Made by a program: the position numbers and the translations under genes. Of a DNA stretch of 64,000 nt, positions 1-11,178 are shown one piece after another. The number at the start of each line of letters is the position of its first letter. Position 1 is the stretch's first letter. The notes below the pieces were generated by a model, which ran no database searches, was not told the DNA's origin, and was given only the letters and a program-made list of their open reading frames with translations. The stretch comes from Pinus tabuliformis. Taxonomy: Eukaryota; Streptophyta; Pinopsida; Pinales; Pinaceae. The stretch lies in the NCBI GenBank assembly GCA_031772625.1, contig CM062820.1, forward strand, positions 93,150,421 through 93,214,420, written 5' to 3'.

Positions 1-788
1 TCTCAACAAGATCTCTCAAACAAAATCTATCAACAAGCTCTCTCAAACAAAAACTCTTTCTTCCTCCTCAAAGAATTTTTTTTAAACAAGGAGTACATAA
101 GAGAATTTACAATTTTTTGAGATCCGTAAACAAAGGAGAGAATATCTCCTTAGATCCAGATTCCAAGGAGAGAATAACTCTATTGATCCATTTAAAAGAG
201 AAATGTATGAGATTCTTAAGGAGACAATTTCTTAGATCCACATATCAAGGATCTCATCCACATTTTTAAGTAAAACAATCCCATGAAAATCTCAACTTCC
301 AACTTGAGATTAGGAAATTGTTTCATAGGTGGATTCTCACACTTAATTCACTTTCCGTTTTCCAAATTAGATGAAAAATACATGTACAAATCGAGACCCA
401 TAAATTATTAATCATTTACGCTTCGAATTTGTCCACATTTTTCCAAAGTTTCTGTGAGCTTTCTTTGGTGTGCATAGCTGTTTTGAGCTCATCAAGTGCC
501 AACAATGGACACCTTTTGTAAAATTTGTCGAAAAAGGGGAGATTCTCCTAGATAAAAAAACTTACATTTACATAAAAGATAATTGGACATCAAACTTATC
601 CATCTTAGAAAAGTTAATATATATAGACTAGTACTAAAAGAAAAACTTGCACACAAATTTAATATTTTATATAAAAAACAATATTCATCGATAGATTCAA
701 AACAAATAGTCCATTCCTAAAGACTTTAGAATAATATGTGACAACATATAAAATGCATTGAAAAATAGTCTTAAAAATTCTATTGATA
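1..788. other. AT-rich DNA without recognised genes
   Basis: No coding region is supported on either strand. The first ~270 bases are loosely repetitive, with recurring words such as 'tctcaacaag' and 'aaggagagaata'. The short open frames here are typical of random AT-rich sequence. Confidence 0.6.
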
Positions 789-1182
789 AGAATATTAAAA
801 AGAACAAAACTAAAGAGAAAAAAGTTCATGAGATTAATCTCTACCATGCATTTTTCTTTGTATATATATATATATATATATATATACTTTAAAGAGAAAA
901 GAGTAAGTAAGTATTATTCTTACTTACTTTAAAGTAAGTAAGAATATTAAAAAGAACAAAACTAAAGAGAAAATAGTTCATACGATTAATCTCTACCATG
1001 CATTTTTCTTTTAAAGTGTATATATATATATACTCACTTTAAAGGAAAAAAAGTAAGTATTATCCTTACTTTAAAGTAAGTGAGAATATTAAAAAGCACA
1101 GAATTAAAGAGAAAAGAGTTCATGAGATTAATCTCTACCATGCATTTTAAATTTTCTTTTAAAGTGTATATATATATATAAC
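789..1182. repeat. Tandem repeat, ~145-bp unit, about 2.7 copies
   Basis: Three successive units begin with 'agaatattaaaaag' near 789, 941 and 1083. Each continues through 'agattaatctctaccatgca' and a short TA run into 'actttaaag'. Each unit also holds a small palindrome around 'agtaagta..ttacttac', so single strands could form hairpins. No coding potential is seen. Confidence 0.8.
861..886. repeat. (TA)n microsatellite
   Basis: Uninterrupted TA dinucleotides inside the first unit of the tandem repeat. The other units have much shorter TA runs. Confidence 0.9.
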
Positions 1183-1478
1183 TTTACTCATTTATTTTAG
1201 CTTCATTTTTAGTATTAAATTAACATAATTTTAATATCTAATCACTTTTTTTATGTTAATATATAATAAAATAATTTGAAAATTCAATTTACTTTTCTAA
1301 CTTATTTTATAAAAATAAATCAAACATTCTTGTATCTTGCTAAACAATATCATAAAATTAGCAAAATACTATTATAACAGTTAACAAAGACATACACAGA
1401 ATTAATATGTAGCATGTAACAATGGTAATCTTATACCACCAAATAAATTATGTAATAATGATAATCTTATACCACCAC
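1183..1478. other. AT-rich DNA, nothing recognised
   Basis: About 300 bases of AT-rich sequence between the tandem repeat and the next microsatellite. No open frame or repeat structure worth naming. Confidence 0.5.
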
Positions 1479-1503
1479 ATAATTATAATTATAATTATAA
1501 TTA

Positions 1504-1549
<46 letters not shown>
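1479..1549. repeat. Compound (ATAATT)n/(AT)n microsatellite
   Basis: A run of 'ataatt' units passes into about 20 AT dinucleotides. It is low complexity and prone to length change. Confidence 0.9.
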
Positions 1550-1554
<5 letters not shown>

Positions 1555-1850
1555 ATTTTTATTTTTTATTTTTGATTTCTGGGAAAAAGAGTCTCATTCT
1601 CTTAGTTGGCAATGAAAAAATATTTCATAGAGTTCAAAGTTGTATAAGAATAAAGCTCAGATTCATGAGTTGAAAATGTTATTTGTAAGAATTATTTCAT
1701 ACTTGGAAAAATTTAAGTGATGAAGATAACTTTTTCCAAACCATTTGAGATAAATCCAATTAATAATAATAATGATAAATTTATGTATAATTGCGAAAGG
1801 CTCTCCAACCCAATATAGAAGAGACGTTGTAATGTCCTACCTTGTTACGT

Positions 1851-2140
1851 AAACAAAAATAATAAAAAAATAAAAAATAAAAATAAAACTAACCATACTG
1901 TAAAATAAAAATAACATGTTGAACTATGGTATTCATCCATGACCTTCATGTGGAATATAGCCTATTTAAGGGGGAGACTATTTAAAGAGGGAAATAGCAA
2001 AAACAATAAAAAAAATAAAAAAATAAAATAAAACTAACCATATTATAAAATAAAAATAATGTGTTGACCTATGGTATTCACCCATGACATTCATGTGGAA
2101 TATAGCCTATTTTAAGGGGGGAATCTTTAAAGAGGGATAT
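1851..2140. repeat. Tandem duplication, ~143-bp unit, two copies
   Basis: Two adjacent copies (about 1851-1998 and 1999-2140) share an A-rich start, 'aaaactaaccata', 'tatggtattca', 'tcatgtggaatatagcctat' and a G-rich end followed by 'aaagaggga'. The second copy ends directly at the target-site duplication of the large LTR element, so that element inserted at the edge of this repeat. Confidence 0.8.
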
Positions 2141-2142
2141 AC

Positions 2143-4479
2143 TGTAAGGACCACATCCAGACTATATACGTTCGTTCGTTTGTTTGTTTGTTTTTTTTTT
2201 TTCTCTCTCTTTTTTTTTTAATCACAACAAAATACAACCAGAAGATAAACACATTGGGAATTCACTTCAGGAAACATATCATAAAATTTACATACATTTA
2301 ACTAAGACCAAAATAGTATTGCAACACATATGTACCGTTCACCAGAAGACGAGACTCCGCTTGCTTTGCTATTGTTGGTATTCCCTTGTTGCCGGTCACC
2401 TCCGCGAATGAATGATGATGTACTTGATCCGAATGCGATGACCCACCGGTTAACCTCCCAGCCTACTCCTTGGGTACTCTTCTTCCCCGCGGACCCCCGA
2501 GTTGCAATGGGGTTGTACAATGGAGGAATGCACTAGTTGGTAGAGGAGAGCACTCCTTGGCTCAAGAGTCCCCTCTCTAAAATCCTCTACCTCACCAAAC
2601 TCACTATAGTTTCGTAATCACTACTCTGACATCATCTCGTCCATCCAACAATAGGGTTTCCCCCCCAAAAAAAATCCTTTCTCCCATGGCTTGCCCCTTC
2701 TTTTATAGGAGTCCTCATAGGTGACACTTGGCATGTCATGCATAATTAATTATTTTTTTATAATTCAATAGCTTGATTATTCACCCACCCATGTGTCACT
2801 CTCTCATCAAGGGTCTCCCAAAATTATTTACTTAATTTTTTATTTAAAAATAATATTTTCCTCACCTCAACAAGATTCCTATTTCTTCTCCTAGTTGTCT
2901 CTTTATTTCCCCCCTTTTTATTCCTTAATTTGTGTTCATTACTTAAAGTCAATTAATGAGTCAAGATTTGATCCCCTATCTACTCCCTAATTTAACTCAA
3001 GTTATCTATTAGATGGATATTCTTATGTTGGTTGTTGCCACATAGAGGTTCTCTACATTTCTCTAAATTTAATTTATTATTCTTATTTTAATTCTCCTTC
3101 CTATTTTCTTAATTAGGTTTAATTAGTTTAGAATTAATCTTTATCCTTACAATTATGTCCCTCTTTCCCCTTTTACCTAATTAAACCACATAATCCACCT
3201 AGTATTTTCCAACATGGGAAGGGTAGAGTTTTTAAGGTAATCTATTTTATTTCTTCCTATGATCCTCTTAACCCAAGTTTTATTTTTGATTTAATTATCT
3301 CGGTTTCTAACATCATTTACCCTTGATGTAAATTTACCTAGTTTTCATTCCTTGATTATATCTATTATTTAGTTTATTTTTAATGATTCCAAGGGTGCCA
3401 AGTTTGGTCGTGCCCTTCAAGAACTTCCCTTGAAGTTCCAAGGGTGCCACGCCTAATAGTTTATTTGTGATGCCAAGGGTGCCAAGTTGGTCGTGCCCTT
3501 CAAGAAATTCCCTTGAGGTTCCAAGGGTGCCACACCACCTGCCCTTCAAGCATTCAGTGACTAGGAGGGGAAAGTATAGGTGCAACGTCATAGACCACTA
3601 TCATATCTTATGTTGCCTGCTATAGTGAGACTAATGGTGTCGGGGATCAAGGAATCCGCCTTGATGCGCACCCCCCGGTAAAATCCTCATGAGCGACCCA
3701 ACTTTGGGACCTGCCCTCATGGCATCGTGATCTTCAAGGCGAAGGTGTTTCAACCTTTCCAGCCCAAGTCACGGCGGGAGTGCTAGTGGGTGAGATCAGG
3801 GACACTGTCCCACCCCTCCCATGTAGTTCCATCCACTTGTACAACCCCATCACCCATATGCGAGTCATTTAGCCAAGCAACTAATCTGTGCCTACAACTA
3901 CTAGCATATCATCAGAATATAGATAGACATATATAACAGGTTTCAAAATTGACTTAGAATTTCAAAGATAAAATAATATAAATTTTCATCAAACCAGGTG
4001 TCGTCAACTTGTCATATGCGAGTGCCTCTGGTGGTTTCCTGCCATACTCAATAATCATCAGTAACAAGGTTTCTCAGTGTTAGCCATTGTCATAATAACA
4101 TTATCGCCATCACCTAGTCATTCGCATCATTATTCATTGTGAACCCGAACTAATGCAAGTAGGTAACATAGGGGACACATCCATCATGGCTAGCATCATC
4201 ATAACATTAATGGAACCATACATATAGATCAAAGCTATCATCATTATAACATCAATAGAAAACATGTCTATCCTTTACTACTATCAAATCATGATATCAA
4301 TAGAGAGTACACATAACCATTAATTATATCGTAATCATAATATTAATAGAGAACATACCTAACAATCACATTCACTAATAATAGAGTCACGTTTCTGGAT
4401 CCTCGACCTGAGTTCCTCAACGAATAAAGTATCTAAGATAATGTCATATTAGGGTCAGGAAACTAGAGTGGGCACTACA
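2143..4479 (-). repeat. LTR of the large non-autonomous element (3' LTR in element sense)
   Basis: 2337 bp, TG...CA, matching 11179-13510 along its whole length with scattered single-base and small indel differences. Near its left end is a (GTTC)/(GTTT) simple repeat followed by a T tract. Short open frames inside appear in both LTR copies and simply follow the repeat. Confidence 0.9.
3389..3535. repeat. Tandem ~83-bp repeat inside the LTR
   Basis: The phrases 'ccaagggtgccaag' and 'gtgcccttcaagaa' recur near 3389 and 3472, with the complementary phrase 'cttgaagttccaagggtg' between them, so each unit can fold on itself. The same structure is present in the other LTR at about 12420-12565. Confidence 0.8.
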
Positions 4480-4515
4480 TACACCCCCTCTTAACAATGG
4501 ACTTCGTCCCGAAGT
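4480..4515 (-). promoter_or_regulatory. Polypurine tract and adjoining palindrome of the large LTR element
   Basis: Read on the minus strand, a purine-rich run (AAGAGGGGGTG) lies directly before the LTR start, where second-strand priming would occur. Just inside it, 4501-4515 is the palindrome 'acttcgtcccgaagt'. The same palindrome sits at the same place in the 26839-29942 element, and similar words occur near the 3' ends of plant chromovirus elements. Confidence 0.65.
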
Positions 4516-7500
4516 CCTCGGAACATAAAGGAAAAACAGTGACACCTCTCCTAGGAATCCTCCCCAAAACTCTTGTTAACTTTCTAGTGGCAGGTTATAA
4601 TTTTCCCAAGGTATCTATACCACAAATATCATTATAAACTAAAGGACTATATCTGGGGAACATTGCAGCCCAAAAAATAAAATAAAATAAAATTTATGAA
4701 CTAAGCAACAACAAAACAAGGGGCAGGATAATCACAATCAATATTCATCTCATGGTACAATTAATATATGATGCTTTCAACCAAGTAAAGTCGTCCACAC
4801 ATTGTACTCCTGTAGCTTCCAATTATAGTCGTTCATTTCAAACTACCTCTACATGACCCGATAAGTGACAATGTCGGGGACAATATGTAACCCAAGGTGA
4901 TTTATATGATCATTATTGCATATGGTAGAGTTCACTGTCATAGATGTTGCAATAATATTGCTGTAAAGAAAAGATCGCATAAATTATTCCAATGAGTCTT
5001 TTTTTTTTTTTTATACGTTTGATATTTTCAAAAGTCTTAAATTCTAAGTTATCCCTTCTGATAATTCTGCAATATTTTCCCCAATATCTCAATAAGTGTC
5101 ATTTTGGACCCTTGTCAACATGTTCCCTAAAATGATATTTGTAGCATTGCATTTAGGACATAGGCAGAAAAATTCCGAAAGAGGTGGACAAGTAAGAATA
5201 AGAAATTCAAATGGCGAACCTAAGCTCACGAGCTAGCAAAAAGATGAAGGACTTTGATGTCAAAAGTGCTAAAATTAAAACATTCTTATTAGCAGTTGTA
5301 AATAAATAAATAATTAGATGAATTACAAAGCAAGTGATTGTGCATCAAGATGTAGTGTTCAATGAATAGTTCCTAGAAGTTCATCCAACCAAGAAACTCT
5401 TTGAAACATCACCACATTATTTAACTATAGATAATATCCTAGCAAGTAATGATGTTAGTGTCTCAACTAGTTAGAGATGATGTGGCACGTGACCTAACAA
5501 TGGAAGAATTTAAACATGCAGTCAATAATATATCGAGCATTGAATTGGGCATAAAGAAGAATACTCTAAATAAGGAAGTTATGCCAATCAAACAAAAACA
5601 TACCTTCCCAATCCAAGGAAGTTGTCTTCTATTTGCAAATGTGGGAAAATTTTGTTTTAGCTACATAAAAACTATCGAGAGGAAACAAATTGGTTATAAC
5701 ACCTACCACACCTCACTTATCAAGAAAGAGCTAGTGACATCCCTACTATCACTCAAGTTCATCTCCAAAGAAAGATCCCAACCTTTTTCAACGAAAACCC
5801 AAGGATACTATTAAGTGATCACAACTTGTGACCAGTGACCACTCCACTTCACTTACTCATGCATAAATAATTAAATAAATTATCAAATTATCATAGCAAC
5901 CTATTGAAAATATGATATCTAAATTATAATATATATTTATATCAATAATTATATTTATGAAAACTATAATTTAATTCAAATTATTATTAACAATTTCAAA
6001 ACAAATTAATTTAATAATATTTTAAAACACACTCCTAATTTTTCATGTACCCATGTAAAAAAAAACATCCTTTTGCAATCAATATTTAATTATTGACTTC
6101 TCTTTAATACATACCAATATATAAAAATTCTATACAATTGATGTAAATATTAAATTTAACCAAGATATTACTACATAAAACATAATTTCCATATGTCGAT
6201 TTATAATGTGGCACTTTTAACTCGTTATTAATTTTTAAAAGAATGGCTTGATTATTGTTAGAGCATTAAAATGCTTCACATCCAACCACTCATAAAGCCT
6301 AAACCAAGAAAATTAGCGTATGACGAAGTCAAGATTAAGTTTTTGGTATTATACGATGGAAAAGACAACTTATTGAAATGAGATGGAACTAGTTTCATTA
6401 GTCAAACTTATTTGTATGTTTTATTTTATTGTTATTATTTTCTGGTGATTGTTAATCATTAAATTGTTATAAATATATTAAGCACTCAGACATCCTTCGA
6501 TGTCATAAAACATGTGCATTGACCAGTTCATTTTAAGGATGATTGCTTCTCAACTGTATGTTTCATTACTACCCTAAGCAAAGTCTCTGATTCTTTAATT
6601 TTAGCAGTTCAATATGTGTATTAGAAATTGTAAAATAAATTCCATAATCCATTAATTCATAAAGCTTCTTTCTTAATTGGTTAAATTCATGGAAAGGGTC
6701 CCATTGGTACTTGTCAGTGATATTTAGTGTCTTCATAGATTTGGTCCAAATTTTTATTGACTTTTAATAAATGATTTTTGCAAAAATCAAATACTTTTAT
6801 AGAATTAAATTTGTAATGTTTATCTAGAAAGCTTCTCACTCTTGGAATAGTGTAGTGTCTAGCATAAAATGAGTATGTTTGAGGTGCAAATTAGTTTTCA
6901 GGTTATGTGTTTTGACTCTTGAGAAATGCTCTCTAACAAAAGAGAGACCTCCAATTCCCACAGCCATTGAGTAGCAGGCCAGCGATCCACTGCAAACCAG
7001 AGGAGATTCCAACCTCTTCAAATACATAAGTTATATCAATTTTCTTGTTTTCTGTGCATTCCTGCGTATAGGTCATATAGAATAGGCATTTTTGTTACAC
7101 TTTATTTTCACTTTCTGTCAAAATACAGCAAGGTATCTTGCTGGTTTTCATCTTAGCTTCATTGGCTTGCATGCTCACTTTTAGTGAACATTTGTTCCAG
7201 AAGTTTATAAAGGTTTTCTGCTTGCTGTCTTGTATATTTTAACGCAAAACTGCAAGGTACCTTTTCCCTTTTGATTTTTAGTTTGCATCATTTTTCATAC
7301 ACTTTAGCTTGGTGTCTGCTTTTCCTGTTTGTTGCTTCAACTCGATTTCCACAGAACAACAATTTTTTTATTTATTTATTTATTTTTTTATCAATTTGAG
7401 GTACCACTTACAACTGGCGATTTGCAATTGACACCTTAGATCACTTAGGAATAACCTTCTAATGTCAATGGCACACACACTAACTTGAAAGTGAGAGGAA

Positions 7501-9785
7501 TCAAGCAAGATGACATTGGCTTGTTTCCAATAGTTATCTGGACTCCACTTACAATTTTTTTTTTTGAATGGGAATTTCTCGGTGATAACAGGCTGCTAGC
7601 AGAGCCTATCAATAGTTTTGTTTCTTATGTCTGATGTCTAATGAAATTCTGTAGCTAAAACTGCAGAACTATTATTTGTTAGATAAGCAATACTTAGACT
7701 TGTTTACAAGAGAGAAATGAGTTTATGGATTACCCAACAATTTGTTTTTCATCAAATTCTAAATGAAATATTTTAAATATGTTGAGGATTCGTAGAAGAC
7801 ATGTATAGGAGTATGACACTGACAAAAGAAATGGTAGCAGGAGGCCCAAAGGCTGCTAGCAGACAATGCAGAAACAACAATCCATATACAACAGAAGGTG
7901 GACTAGAACAGAAATTCCATCCAGAGCCCCCACTACTGGATTTCCTTTGCAACTATGATTACAAAATGACTGAAAAGGAATGAGATTGTTCTTGATCTTA
8001 TTTGGGAAAAGATGGTTAATGAGGAAGGGAGCTTGAGTGAGCTTCTGATTGCAAAGCTGTGAATGGTACTCAGATTATGTCATTTCACAACAAGAAGATA
8101 GGCTTGGGCCAAGGCCCAAAACACTGGTATAAGGGCCAAGCCTCAAGACACAATGTAAATCTAAACTTTAAAGTGATTTTTTTTCTTTTTTTTTGATTGA
8201 GGCAATGTCATAATCATATCTTTTCTATGGTTATGCTGAAGAATCTTCATGTACCAAGAGCAGGTCATAACAGCTCTGAGAAAACTCTTGCTCAATTTGG
8301 TTGCTACTTATGAGTACTACCTCCTTTAAAGAGGATTTGCAATGAACTTTTGTCAGCAGTTTTCCTGTGGTATGACAATGAAGAAATCTAGTATCCAAAC
8401 TCAACATTGGTCACAAATCTCCTTAGCAATTTTATATCGCTGTCCAAATATGAATGATGCCCTGGAGTTGATTGTGGATGTTTCTATCTGAATCGAAAAT
8501 ATTGGTGCTCTGAGAGAATACCAAAGTACCTAATTTAATTTTTCATTTGTTTTGCATATGAATTATCGGTCTTTTAGTTCCAGATGCTCAATTGATTAGG
8601 ATTAAACAGATGTGGTTCAATTTTTGTATTCACTACTATTTTACCGTATAAAATGCATATGGTTTTACATGGAAGGTACTTTAATTTCAGAGAAAATTCT
8701 AAATCGTTTTGAGCAAGCCTTACTCTGCAGTTAAGTTGAAAGCAAGGCACAACACAGACACTCAAAACATATTGTGGTTTTAAAAAATTTGCTATAAGAC
8801 AAATAAAATTTAAAATGGACACAATGAACCATCAGATGGACGAGAAATTGAATTGAAGAACTGAACTCGTACTGGAGACGAAAATTTGTTAGGAATGGAA
8901 ATTAAATACCATTTGTTCACCCCAGAAGTCCATGTCAATTTTGTTGGTTGTCACAAATTAGATTCCACTGCAATGTGACATGCGTAGTTTCGAAAAACTA
9001 ATATTCCTCATGTTTTGGGATTCTATTCTCTGTCATTCATATTATCCGTCAGATAATGGCAGTTCCCAACATGTCATGAATATATACGTATGTGAGTGAT
9101 GATGAAGCCTTTTGCCAAAGAAGACGGAACTACAGATCCCTGGAAGGGATCCAACTGGAAACGACTCCCGAATTTGGAATTGGCCTACAACTGTCTGGGA
9201 AATGTATCCAAAGGCCAGTGCCCAAAGCACGTGGATCCCAAAACGTATTTTCTTAGAAAAAAATTAATGCCCACATGTACTTGATTGTTGAAAGTTGAAA
9301 CCCTAAAAAGTTCATGCCTTAATCCCTATGAGGGTTATTGGCGTCTTCTAGTTCTGTGCATAAAAGGGACTAAACTCATTCTCTTCTCACCTAGTTTATG
9401 CGATCTCATAAATGTTATCGAATCTAATTCAGGTAAATGTTGCTGTGCTATTATCGAATCTCATTCTCCTCTTTCGGCACTGAATTTCAACTAGCAGAAT
9501 ATTGTGACCCAAAACTGTAAATATGCATATAAATTTCTGTATTGTGCATGCTATTTGTTACTATTTTGTTCTCAGTTAGGACTCTAAACTGAGAATACCG
9601 ATACACTTTATTGTTGTCCTGTGCTTAAGGTTTATTCAAATATTACTATCAGAGACATTTGCCCACGCTCTTAAACGAGGGTCTGGACAAAGCCCACAAA
9701 CTCGAATTTAGAGTCAGGAGACTAAGGGCAGTCATGGTGCTGGAACTGAAGTGATCTCAGGGACAGTGGAAATTACGAGATAATG
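4516..9785. other. Internal region of the large LTR element, no recognisable genes
   Basis: This 5.3 kb contains only short open frames without retroelement or host motifs I can name. From 5820 to 6800 it is very AT-rich. From about 6830 to 9770 the composition is more balanced and looks like ordinary plant non-coding or degraded genic DNA. A promoter-like patch with 'cataaaaggg' near 9358 lies some 400 bases before the PPR relic, but I cannot show that it belongs to it. Confidence 0.5.
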
Positions 9786-10113
9786 GCAGAATGGGAGAGT
9801 AGAGGATGCACATCAACTATTTGACAGAATGCCTGAACGTAATGTAGTTTCATGGACCACGCTGGTTGCAAGGTATGCCCAGAGTGGCTGTATTGAGCTT
9901 GTTTTCCAATTGTTTGAGGAAATGACTCAATGAATATGGTCTCATAGGATGCTATGATTGCGGGATATTGGCAAAATGGGAGGACCGAGGATTCTACCAG
10001 GGTATTCAGATGAATGCCTGGGTGAAATGTTTCCTCATGGAATGCAATGATCACAGGATATGCACAGGAGAAAAGAATAGAAGATGCACAGGAGAAAATA
10101 ATAGGATATGAGA
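9786..10113 (+). pseudogene. Pentatricopeptide repeat (PPR) protein fragment, broken
   Basis: One plus-strand frame reads as consecutive PPR motifs: 'NGRVEDAHQLFDRMPERN', then 'VVSWTTLVARYAQSG' and 'ELVFQLFEEM'. After a stop, it continues with 'DAMIAGYWQNGRTED' and then 'SSWNAMITGYAQEKRIEDA'. This is the signature of plant PLS-class PPR proteins, which bind RNA in mitochondria or chloroplasts and guide editing or processing. At least four in-frame stops (after EEMTQ, in 'MVS*DAM', before MPG and after it) break the frame, and only about three repeats remain of the ten or more usual. It lies inside the large LTR element in the antisense orientation to it, so it is either a captured host fragment or older DNA that entered the element. 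The PPR call is firm; the origin is inference. Confidence 0.85.
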
Positions 10114-11160
10114 CAAATTGGGTTTTCTGTATACTCTGGTCACCGAATTTACGGAAAATCTTCAAACGTCTTCTCATTTCGGTCCAACATGTGCGAAGGA
10201 GCTACTTCAGAGATTCAGCACCCATACAAGCCATCTGCAGAGTTTACCGTGTTCGATAAGTGGACTCGTTCGACGTGAATATGAGCTCCGTCAAGAATGC
10301 AGTGCAAACTCTTACGTTGGCACCCAGATTAGGTCTGATGCTTGAGTATAAACAACCAAATTGATTGTAACAGAGAAAGGAATGCAACTAGAGGAATAGC
10401 TTAGGACAAGAGTACTGGTGGTGATTGGATATTTACACAAGGATACCCCAGTTTTCCCACAGAATACTTTGGTGCATGTATATACCCTCGTAGATTTATG
10501 AGCTGAGTCTGCCAAGAAGATATTTCAGCAGAAGCTATTTCTTGATTAATCTTAAGAATTGCTATGATTAAAATTTTACGTTAGGACTGAATTTCAATGC
10601 ACAGAAAATAAAAACGCAATACCTGGTGGGAAACCCTAGATGGTATTGGGGAATAGGGGGAATATGAGGTTCCTGATGAGATTATAGCTTTTGTTTAGAG
10701 AGAAAACAAAGAAAATGATGAATGCATTCATAGGATTTAAAGTGAATACGCAAGACAGAGAGGCAACAGAATCTTCATATGACAAGGCAAATGAGCCACG
10801 ACCTCTAATTTCTCCCTGGGCATTCTTAAAATTGTCACGCAAATGAGCTAACATCTCGGGCATGCCCACCTCACACTATTGTTGTCAGATCATGGTTGAG
10901 TGTTCAATATGCCTGGCATATTCTTCTAAATAAAATGCTAGAAAGCAGATTGTGGGATCACCATCACAACATACAGCTGTATATGCAATAGGTAATGTAG
11001 AAACAATTAGTTTTAGAAGTAATCAAGCACAAAGCTTCTCTTCTTTTTTGTTTTTAATAAAAGACCTTAAAATACTTAGAATATGTGAGAGGAGGGAAAT
11101 TAAAGAAACAATTTGAGAAGGAAGCAAAAAAAAGGTGGTCCATAGGTCCTAGAGGTTGAA
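10114..11160. other. Internal region of the large LTR element downstream of the PPR relic
   Basis: About 1 kb with no recognised product. A frame at 10118-10345 on the plus strand follows the PPR relic but shows no PPR motif. A minus-strand frame near 10636-10869 has no motif I can name either. Confidence 0.5.
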
Positions 11161-11176
11161 CCTCACTCGGATACCA
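11161..11176 (-). promoter_or_regulatory. Primer binding site of the large LTR element
   Basis: On the minus strand this reads TGGTATCCGAGTGAGG, two bases from the LTR end. The first eight bases match the usual plant initiator-tRNA-Met site (TGGTATCAGAGC) and the rest is imperfect. It fixes the element's orientation as minus. Confidence 0.7.
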
Positions 11177-11178
11177 AG

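Noticed and set aside
2184..2536. Overlapping open frames of 68-75 codons, repeated at 11224-11568
   Set aside because: They lie in the two LTRs of the same element and are repeated only because the LTR is repeated. Different frames and both strands are open, with no motif.
5449..5814. 121-codon plus-strand open frame in the large LTR element, tested as a gag or pol relic
   Set aside because: No gag, zinc-knuckle, RT or integrase motif can be seen, and its length is not exceptional for AT-rich DNA.
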